Shown here piece by piece: positions 57,073 to 64,000 of a stretch of DNA of 64,000 bases. A model generated the notes under the pieces. The model searched no databases and was not told where the DNA came from. It saw only the letters and a list, made by a program, of their open reading frames with translations. The stretch spans positions 1-64,000 of the forward strand of contig NZ_FOWZ01000002.1 of assembly GCF_900115585.1 (NCBI RefSeq), read 5' to 3'. Source of the DNA: Qipengyuania nanhaisediminis. Lineage in GTDB: Bacteria > Pseudomonadota > Alphaproteobacteria > Sphingomonadales > Sphingomonadaceae. The translations under genes were made by a program, and so were the position numbers. How positions within the stretch are numbered: the stretch's first letter is position 1; the number at the start of each line of letters is the position of its first letter.

Positions 57073-59015
57073 ATCTGCGCCCTCAGCCCGACGAAGGCTC
57101 CTCTGCCGGGCGTCCGATATCCGGATACGAGGCGGTAATCGGTATCGAACACGTTCTCGACCCGCCCGAACACTTCCAGGCTATCGCCCACGTCGAACGC
57201 AGCCCTGATATCCAGCATTTCGTACCCGTCGAGTTCCACGGTATTCGCCGCGTTGTCAAAGGACGAGCCGGAGAATCGCAGGTCGGCGCCCAGCTTCAGC
57301 CCGAAACCGCTTTCCCAATCGGCGAACAGGGTGCCGAAATGCTGCGGCCTGCGCGCGAGATCGAGACCGCTTGAGCGATCCTCCGCATCCACCAGCGCGT
57401 ACACACCCGACAGGCGGAGCGAGTTCGTCACATCGAAACCCGCTTCCGCCTCTACGCCCTGCGCGCGGGCGCGATCGGTGTTCTGATAGACGCCGAAGGG
57501 CCGGTCGGGAGTGAAGGCAAAGCCGATCAGATTATCGCTGTCGCGCCGAAAGCCCGTCAGCGCGAAGTACAGGCCGCGATCGCGGCGCCCGCGCTCGAGG
57601 CCGATGTCGAAACTGGTGCTTTCCTCCGGTTCGAGCCCGGTATTCCCGTAGAAGGACAGCAATTGGTAGAGCGTCGGCGCCTTGAACCCTTCGCCAAGGC
57701 TGGCCCGCACGCGCCAGTCGTCGCCGAAACCATAGCTGACATCGCCGCCAAAGCTGGTCGACGTGCCGAATTGCTCATGATCGTCGATCCGCCCGCCTAC
57801 GTGGATCACTAGGCGGCCCATCACCCAGCCGAGCTGGCCGTAGAAACCGGCAATGCCCGTCTCGGCAGGAGCGTCGAAATTCGTCTCGAACTCGGTCCAT
57901 TCCTTCTCGCCGCCGAACGCGAGGCTCAGCCCGCCCAGAAGGCGATACTCGCCGCGCAATTGCACACGCTCGGACCTGCCCTTGCTACCGAAGGTGACAC
58001 CGCCGTCCTCACCGAGATTGTCCCGCTCGGTGTCCGAGAGGCTGTAGGCTGCGCGCAGCGTCAGGTCGTTGCCGTAGTACGCCAGGCCGATATCGCCCCA
58101 GTGGCGGCGCGTTTCCTGCGTTTCCAGGTTATCGGCCATGGCAAATGCCGGAGGCGGGAAGCCGTCTATGTCGAGCTTGCCCTCGCTCCAGTTTAGGTGG
58201 GTGAAAATTTCGAGACTGTCGGTCAGGTCGAGGAAGCCGACACCTCCGATGGCAAACTGCTGGAAACCGTCCGCCTCGATGCCATTCGCGGCGGCGGAAA
58301 AACCGTCGCTCGTGAACCATGACCCATTGAGCCCGACATAGGCTTTTTCACCGCTTACCCCGGTGGCGACATTCGCCCGGAATGTCTCGCGCGCGCCATA
58401 TTCCAGCGTGCCTTTCATACCGGTTTCGGTGCGGGTGGAGATGTCCACGACGCCGCCGATTGCCTCGCTGCCCCAGATGGTCGAGTTCGATCCTCTCAGG
58501 ATGTCGAACTTGCCCGCCATTCCCGTCAGCTGGTTGCCGAAGTCGAAGCCGCCGCCCGGCGCGGCCGGATCGGCCACCCGCACGCCATCTACCAGCACCA
58601 GCACCTGATCGGCACTGGCACCGCGAATGTTGACGCCGGTGAAACCGCCTACCCCGCCATTGCGCGAGAAGGAGAGGCCGGGTGTCCTTTGCAGTACGCG
58701 CGTTGCGTCACCGCCCTGCACGCTTTCGATCTCGTCGCGCTCGATAATCGTGACTGCCTGGCCCGTGTTCTCGATGGCGGTGGATAGGCCATTGGCGGTG
58801 ACCGTGATCTGCGGGACCAGCATGTCAGCGATTACGATCGGTTCGGGCGCCTCGCGCTCCATGCGGGTGCCGTAGTGCGCTTGGTCATCGACTTCCTGTG
58901 CCTGCTCGGCATCTTGCGCAGCGATGATTTCCGCCAGCGCCTCCTCGCTTGCCGATTGCGCGGCAGCGCTAACTGGAAGAACCGAAACAGTAATCAGAAA
59001 CAGGTATTTATACAC
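57069..59015 (-). CDS. btuB: TonB-dependent vitamin B12 receptor
   Basis: 648 aa from a GTG with AGGAGG five bases upstream. An in-frame ATG at 59030 lies ahead of the ribosome site and is not used. Signal peptide (YKYLFLITVSVLPVSAAAQ), then an acidic linker. The TonB-box-like PQITVTANG is followed by plug motifs GQAVTIIERDEIESVQGGDA, NIRGASADQVLVLVDGVRV and ILRGSNSTIWGSEAIGGVVD. A 22-strand barrel follows, ending GAFVGLRAQM. Imports cobalamin across the outer membrane. First gene after the cobalamin riboswitch. Confidence 0.92.
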   Translation of the reverse strand: MYKYLFLITVSVLPVSAAAQSASEEALAEIIAAQDAEQAQEVDDQAHYGTRMEREAPEPIVIADMLVPQITVTANGLSTAIENTGQAVTIIERDEIESVQGGDATRVLQRTPGLSFSRNGGVGGFTGVNIRGASADQVLVLVDGVRVADPAAPGGGFDFGNQLTGMAGKFDILRGSNSTIWGSEAIGGVVDISTRTETGMKGTLEYGARETFRANVATGVSGEKAYVGLNGSWFTSDGFSAAANGIEADGFQQFAIGGVGFLDLTDSLEIFTHLNWSEGKLDIDGFPPPAFAMADNLETQETRRHWGDIGLAYYGNDLTLRAAYSLSDTERDNLGEDGGVTFGSKGRSERVQLRGEYRLLGGLSLAFGGEKEWTEFETNFDAPAETGIAGFYGQLGWVMGRLVIHVGGRIDDHEQFGTSTSFGGDVSYGFGDDWRVRASLGEGFKAPTLYQLLSFYGNTGLEPEESTSFDIGLERGRRDRGLYFALTGFRRDSDNLIGFAFTPDRPFGVYQNTDRARAQGVEAEAGFDVTNSLRLSGVYALVDAEDRSSGLDLARRPQHFGTLFADWESGFGLKLGADLRFSGSSFDNAANTVELDGYEMLDIRAAFDVGDSLEVFGRVENVFDTDYRLVSGYRTPGRGAFVGLRAQM

Positions 59016-59116
59016 GAAACCTCCTATCATGAACGAACTGCCGCTCATGACGGGAGGGAGCAGGATCGCTTCCATCCGCGTTTGCCATCGGGGCACCCCG
59101 CCCGTGGCCGAACGAC

Positions 59117-59286
59117 TGGTACAGGCAGGTCTCCTGGCTCGCCGGATCGACGCTTTCCCGCCGCCTTCCCACCCGCGAGGGGCAGTGGCATCTGGCGGGA
59201 TCGCTCCCCGGTCACAGTTGCGGGGGCAGCCGGGGCTTCGTCACCCCGTTCTCTCTTAGGTCCGCCTTCGCGGACAACCCGTACCA
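59117..59286 (-). promoter_or_regulatory. Cobalamin (B12) riboswitch
   Basis: Read on the minus strand: P1 stem TGGTAC/GTACCA closes the element, the conserved core CCCCGCAACTGTGACCGGGG follows, then TGCCACTGCCCC, and the B12 box GAGCCAGGAGACCTGCC near the 3' end. These are the diagnostic cobalamin riboswitch blocks in the right order. The riboswitch ends 101 bp before the btuB start codon. Cobalamin binding should repress the operon. Confidence 0.92.
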
Positions 59287-59351
59287 ATGACCGCGCCAAT
59301 AGGGTGGGTTCGCAGGGCGGGCAAGTGCCTTGCTATTAACCTTTCCCCGCT

Positions 59352-60452
59352 ATGCGATCCTGCGGTATGGAGCGCGTCATGCAGCATCAGGATACACCAG
59401 TGTCGAGCAGGAGGGCTGCGCGCGAGGCGCAGGCCCGCTCGCGCCGCCAGATGCTGCGGCGGGTGGCTGTGGTGATCCTTGCAATCGCCCTGCCCACGGC
59501 TGCTGCGCAGGGTGCATGGCCCGGCTTTGCCAAGGCCATGGGCATCGCGCAGGGCGAGCCGCAGGTCCAGCCGATGCCGTTCGAGATTGCTGGCCAGAGC
59601 TTTCCGGGCTCGGCATTCTATTATCTCGACCAGCCGCCGGAACCGGTGATCGACCTTGCCGAGCTTCGCGTATCCGAAGGCAACCTCGATACCGAACGCT
59701 TTACCGAGCGCTTCGGAGCGGCTGCCACCGCACGGGCATTCCAGAGCGCGGGCAGCGGGATCGACAAGGCACGCGCGCTGCGGTGCCTTTCCATGGCGGT
59801 CTATTACGAAGCCGCCAGCGAAAGCCAGGCGGGGCAGGAAGCCGTCGCGCAAGTGGTCCTCAACCGGGTCTCGCACCCCGCCTATCCGGCAAGCATCTGC
59901 GGGGTGGTCTTCCAGGGGTCGGAGCGCAAGACCGGTTGCCAGTTCACCTTCACCTGCGACGGATCGCTCAATCGCCAGCCGTCGCGCGCCGGTTGGGCCA
60001 GAGCGCAATCGGTGGCCCTCGCCGCGCTATCGGGTCACGTCTTCCAGCCGGTCGGCCTCGCGACGCATTATCACACCCATGCCGTCAATCCTTACTGGGC
60101 GAGCAGCCTGGACCTGATCGGCTCGATCGGCGCGCACCGGTTCTATCGCTGGAAGGGTAGCGCAGGCCGCGCAGCCGCATTTTCGGGGGCCTATGCGGGC
60201 GGAGAACCGCTGGCCCTACCCAATACGCCGAGCGCCTCGCCCCTGCCCTCGCAGGCAGCATTGGGCAGCGTTCCGCCGCCCCCGGCCGACCCGGTTATCG
60301 GGGCGACAATCGCGCCCGAGCCCAAGGTCGGCGAGGCCAGCGCCTCCGCACCGGTCATCGGCTCTCCGCAGTCCGGCGACGTGAAGCCGGAATACCGCAA
60401 CAGCGGACGATGGATCAGGGAACCCGGCGCGCGAAAAATGACAGCGGAATAG
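59352..60452 (+). CDS. Cell-wall hydrolase, SleB (Hydrolase_2) family
   Basis: 366 aa. ATG at 59352; another in-frame ATG at 59367 is equally possible. One N-terminal hydrophobic helix (RVAVVILAIALPTAAAQGAW) exports or anchors it. The SleB domain: RCLSMAVYYEAASESQAGQE (catalytic Glu), VVLNRVSHPAYPASICGVVF, CQFTFTCDGSLN and GLATHYHTHAVNPYW. A Pro/Ala/Ser-rich tail of ~100 residues follows. Acts on peptidoglycan in the periplasm. Divergent from the riboswitch. Confidence 0.9.
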   Translation: MRSCGMERVMQHQDTPVSSRRAAREAQARSRRQMLRRVAVVILAIALPTAAAQGAWPGFAKAMGIAQGEPQVQPMPFEIAGQSFPGSAFYYLDQPPEPVIDLAELRVSEGNLDTERFTERFGAAATARAFQSAGSGIDKARALRCLSMAVYYEAASESQAGQEAVAQVVLNRVSHPAYPASICGVVFQGSERKTGCQFTFTCDGSLNRQPSRAGWARAQSVALAALSGHVFQPVGLATHYHTHAVNPYWASSLDLIGSIGAHRFYRWKGSAGRAAAFSGAYAGGEPLALPNTPSASPLPSQAALGSVPPPPADPVIGATIAPEPKVGEASASAPVIGSPQSGDVKPEYRNSGRWIREPGARKMTAE

Positions 60453-60573
60453 GCATTTAACCTCTTTTCAAGCATACCGCGGAACCGAAGTTTAGCGGCT
60501 GCCGCTTATACCGTCTCCTGAAGCCGGGCCGCGAGGGTAGATAGCCCCGCGGCAGCACAGGAGGATCGGGTCC

Positions 60574-60906
60574 ATGCCAGTTCATTTTGCCGCCGCGCGC
60601 ACAGCCGCGCGCTCGCCCGTTGCGCGCATACTTGCAAAGCAGTCGCCGGGGATTGCGGCCAACGACAATGACTATCCGGTTGGCGAGCCCTTTGCGATGG
60701 AGAGCCTGCGTGATGCGTTGATGCATTTCGCCGAGCACGGGATGGGGGCCGCAAAGGAGGCACATCGCCTGGCGCTCGTCGCGCACGAAGCTGACAATGT
60801 CGACGATCGCGAGCACTGGGTTGGCATCTGCCGCACACTGGATGCCCGGGAAGCCAGCAAGTTCGAGCGCGCGCTCATCCTGCAGGATGCGCCGCTGATT
60901 GGTTGA
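60574..60906 (+). CDS. Small conserved hypothetical protein
   Basis: 110 aa with AGGAGG ten bases before the ATG. Soluble; N-terminus Ala/Arg-rich (HFAAARTAARSPVARILAKQ), then a His/Ala helix region (RDALMHFAEHGMGAAKEAHR) and DNVDDREHWVGICRTLDARE. No signal, no cofactor motif. Ends in a terminator 45 bp later. No family recognised. Confidence 0.68.
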   Translation: MPVHFAAARTAARSPVARILAKQSPGIAANDNDYPVGEPFAMESLRDALMHFAEHGMGAAKEAHRLALVAHEADNVDDREHWVGICRTLDAREASKFERALILQDAPLIG

Positions 60907-60950
60907 GCCTGTCGTTTCGCCTCACCTGAATGGTGCGACGACAAAAGCAC

Positions 60951-60990
60951 TGGCCGCGCGGAACCTGAAAGCCGCGCGGCCATTTCTTTG
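60951..60990 (+). terminator. Rho-independent terminator
   Basis: An 11-bp perfect stem TGGCCGCGCGG / CCGCGCGGCCA with a 10-base loop is followed by TTTCTTTG, 45 bp after the small hypothetical gene. Confidence 0.85.
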
Positions 60991-61149
60991 TCACTTCCCT
61001 ACGAAAACGAGCATTATTGCTACTGCGAACTATTTGCAAAGATAGTTGCCGCATGCGACCTTTTGCCGGTTGCAATCCTATGCTCCGGGGCCTAGGTCGC
61101 CCTTCGAACACCGGGCGCGCGTACCCACGCGGGACTCCACGCGCCATAG

Positions 61150-62160
<1,011 letters not shown>

Positions 62161-62189
62161 GCGAACCTTCCAGCCAGGGACGTAATACG

Positions 62190-62687
62190 ATGAAGACGCT
62201 TCGCCTCCTTCCTTTCCTTGCCCTTGCCGCCGCGGCTCCCGCAGCGGCACAGGACAAGCCGGCCTCTGCCGCCGAAATCGTCGACGCGATCGATGCCTGC
62301 AAGGCGATTACCTCGCCCACGTGGATCGAACTGGACGATCTCAGCAAGCACGGCTGGAAGCCTTACCGCAAGCCCGCCGGTCGCCGCGCGCAAGTGGTAC
62401 GAGGCGCCTATGAAAAGCAGGGCAACGAAGCGCTCATCATCATCAGCAAGGCGGAACTGCGGGACAAAGCCTGCGTCATCTTCGCCCGGCTCGACAGTAC
62501 GGCCGATTATGGCCCCACGGCCCAGTCCGTTTCGCAATTCGTCGGCATGCCGACCCATGCCGATGGCCCGACCTATTTCTGGTCGCTGGGCGATGGCATG
62601 AACATGCGGATCGACCCCACCGGCGATAAGGACAAACCCATCGCCCGTTTTGAAATCAAGGCTACTGCCCAGGAGAGCGCCGAATGA
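62190..62687 (+). CDS. Secreted hypothetical protein between mdh and sucD
   Basis: 165 aa from the ATG at 62190. Signal peptide ([19 protein letters not shown]). The mature part has two cysteines (DACKAI and KACVIF) that could pair, and a conserved-looking [20 protein letters not shown]. It overlaps sucD by 4 bp, so is co-translated with it. An exported protein in a TCA operon is odd. Family unknown. Confidence 0.75.
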   Translation: MKTLRLLPFLALAAAAPAAAQDKPASAAEIVDAIDACKAITSPTWIELDDLSKHGWKPYRKPAGRRAQVVRGAYEKQGNEALIIISKAELRDKACVIFARLDSTADYGPTAQSVSQFVGMPTHADGPTYFWSLGDGMNMRIDPTGDKDKPIARFEIKATAQESAE

Positions 62688-63574
62688 GCATCCTCGTCGA
62701 CAAGAACACCAAGGTCATCACCCAGGGGATGACCGGCAACACCGGTACCTTCCACACCCAGCAGGCGCTCGATTACGGCACCAAGATGGTCGCAGGCGTC
62801 ACGCCCGGCAAAGGCGGCACCGACCACATCGGCCTGCCGCAGTTCAACACCGTGCGCGAAGCCAAGGCTGAAACCGGCGCGACGGCCTCGTGCATCTATG
62901 TCCCGCCGCCGTTCGCAGCAGACGCCATCCTCGAGGCGATCGATGCCGAGATGGAACTGATCGTCGCAATCACCGAAGGCATTCCGGTGCTCGACATGGT
63001 CAAGGTGAAGGCCGCCCTCACCGGCTCGAAGAGCCGCCTGATCGGCCCGAACTGCCCCGGCGTCCTGACCCCTGAAGAATGCAAGATCGGCATCATGCCC
63101 GGCTCCATCTTCAAGAAGGGCAGCGTCGGCGTGGTCTCGCGCTCCGGCACGCTGACCTACGAAGCCGTGCACCAGACCACCATGGTCGGCCTCGGCCAGA
63201 CAACGGCAGTGGGCATCGGCGGCGATCCGGTCAACGGCACCAACTTCATCGACGTGCTCGACCTCTTCCTCGACGACGACGACACCAAGTCGATCATCAT
63301 GATCGGCGAAATCGGCGGCAGCGCGGAAGAAGAAGCGGCCGAATTCATCAAGCAGGAAGCTGCCAAGGGCCGCAAGAAGCCGATGGTCGGCTTCATCGCA
63401 GGCCGCACGGCGCCACCGGGCCGTCGCATGGGCCATGCCGGTGCTATCGTTTCGGGCGGCCAGGGCGGCGCGGACGACAAGATCGCAGCGATGGAAGACG
63501 CGGGCATCCGCGTTTCGCCCTCGCCCAGCGAGCTTGGCACCACGCTCGACGCGATGCTGAAGGAACTCGCCTGA
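62684..63574 (+). CDS. sucD: Succinate-CoA ligase, alpha subunit
   Basis: 296 aa. CoA-binding N-terminal Rossmann domain ([29 protein letters not shown]) and the active-site His that is phosphorylated in [37 protein letters not shown] is typical. Makes succinate from succinyl-CoA with GTP/ATP formation, together with the beta subunit. sucC (beta) is not next to it nor elsewhere in this window. Confidence 0.97.
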   Translation: MSILVDKNTKVITQGMTGNTGTFHTQQALDYGTKMVAGVTPGKGGTDHIGLPQFNTVREAKAETGATASCIYVPPPFAADAILEAIDAEMELIVAITEGIPVLDMVKVKAALTGSKSRLIGPNCPGVLTPEECKIGIMPGSIFKKGSVGVVSRSGTLTYEAVHQTTMVGLGQTTAVGIGGDPVNGTNFIDVLDLFLDDDDTKSIIMIGEIGGSAEEEAAEFIKQEAAKGRKKPMVGFIAGRTAPPGRRMGHAGAIVSGGQGGADDKIAAMEDAGIRVSPSPSELGTTLDAMLKELA

Positions 63575-63586
63575 TCCACTCAGTGA

Positions 63587-63623
63587 TGCGGAAAGGTTTT
63601 CTCCTCCCCGGGAGCCTTCCGCA
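63587..63623. other. Intercistronic hairpin between sucD and sucA
   Basis: TGCGGAAAGG and CCTTCCGCA form a stem with one bulge, with a further CTCC/GGAG stem inside. It has no T-run, so it is more likely an mRNA-stability or processing element than a terminator. Confidence 0.45.
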
Positions 63624-63679
63624 CCGCCGAGGCATTGGCAGTATAGGCCGACAACAGGGTCGGCGCGAAAGGTAGCCCG

Positions 63680-64000
63680 ATGGGTAACGAGAGCCACGAT
63701 TTCCTGCCCGAAATGGGCGACCAGGAAGGTCCGCAGCAGGGGCCGAGCTGGGGCAACCCGCGCTGGCTGGCCGAAGTGGTCGACAGCGATGCGGACCTCA
63801 CGGCCGCACTTGATCCCACCCAGATGCGTCTCGCGGTCAAGCAGGCCGCAGAGAAGGCCGGCAAGGCCACCGATCCCAAGGCTATCGAACAGGCGGCCGA
63901 CGACAGCATCCGCGCCATGCTGCTCGTGCGCCTCTACCGCGTGCGCGGCCACCTGGCTGCCGACCTCGACCCGCTGGGCCTTTCCCATCGCGAAGTGCCG
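63680..64000 (+). CDS. sucA: 2-oxoglutarate dehydrogenase E1, N-terminal part (cut by window edge)
   Basis: The ATG at 63680 opens a frame that runs off the window after 107 codons. The translation starts MGNESHDFLPEMGDQEGP and reaches VRLYRVRGHLAADLDPLGL, the signature of OGDH E1 N-termini. The thiamine-diphosphate catalytic domains lie beyond the window. E1 decarboxylates 2-oxoglutarate. It follows sucD by 105 bp, in the expected TCA operon. Confidence 0.93.
   Translation, partial: MGNESHDFLPEMGDQEGPQQGPSWGNPRWLAEVVDSDADLTAALDPTQMRLAVKQAAEKAGKATDPKAIEQAADDSIRAMLLVRLYRVRGHLAADLDPLGLSHREVP

Noticed and set aside
59016-59030. ATG at 59030 as the btuB start
   Set aside because: It lies upstream of the AGGAGG that fits the GTG at 59015, so the ribosome site itself would be coding.

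Overview
The window reads as a chromosomal segment of a GC-rich alphaproteobacterium, most likely an Erythrobacteraceae-type member of the Sphingomonadales. The reasons are alphaproteobacterial SOS boxes (GTTC-N7-GTTC) at recA and uvrA, a CckA hybrid kinase, the NADP isocitrate dehydrogenase type, the sphingomonad-style IVVTGSRI motif, and the gene order mdh / small secreted protein / sucD / sucA at the right edge. The genus is inferred from protein style only. Almost the whole window is densely packed housekeeping DNA. I saw no rRNA, tRNA, CRISPR array or insertion sequence.

Layout. 0-6 kb: a relatively AT-rich edge with a methyltransferase and two polyprenyl-phosphate sugar transferases (exopolysaccharide initiation) on either side of icd. 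6-15 kb: a GNAT-nitrilase fusion protein, a subtilisin-type lipoprotein with a barrel-like C-terminus (NalP-like architecture), a CPA2/KefB-type antiporter with an RCK domain, an untracked 59-aa ORF and alaS. 15-20 kb: a compact minus-strand operon ugd - UDP-glucuronate epimerase - methyltransferase, then a GST and recA with its SOS box and terminator. 20-28 kb: a tandem pair of DUF4139 proteins, cckA coupled to a DUF2062 membrane protein, smpB and dapA. 28-39 kb: soluble lytic transglycosylase, greB, an OMP beta-barrel, rlmN, methyltransferase, MOSC protein, glycine-zipper protein, an overlapping trio (pteridine-reductase-like SDR, cytochrome b, molybdopterin oxidoreductase), DUF1801 and argG.

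39.4-44.1 kb is the accessory-looking part. A 944-bp argG-rlpA gap holds a nested inverted repeat with DnaA-box-like arms and a long hairpin-rich stretch ending in a terminator-like stem, which is a candidate structured RNA. It is followed by rlpA, a protein with a terminase-small-subunit-like N-terminus interrupted by a dispersed 26-bp repeat, an AT-rich divergent LuxR-type regulator pair without luxI, and a tight cluster of perfect short hairpins next to uvrA. 44-54 kb: SOS-controlled uvrA, a META-like lipoprotein, a membrane-anchored GH24 lysozyme, a GGDEF protein, thpR, a lipoprotein and an M3 peptidase.

54-59.3 kb: a complete cobalamin uptake operon (btuB-btuF-btuC-btuD plus a 106-aa protein) preceded by a cobalamin riboswitch. 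All adjacent cistrons from btuB to btuD overlap by 4 bp. 59-64 kb: a SleB-type hydrolase, a small protein, then the TCA block mdh - secreted protein - sucD - sucA (cut by the window edge). Together with icd at the left, several TCA-cycle steps are encoded here. sucC is not in the window.

The best leads are the argG-rlpA intergenic element, the DUF4139 protein carrying a TonB-receptor-like motif behind eleven prolines, the lipoprotein autotransporter-like subtilase, and the shared 26-bp repeat. None of these can be proven novel without database searches.
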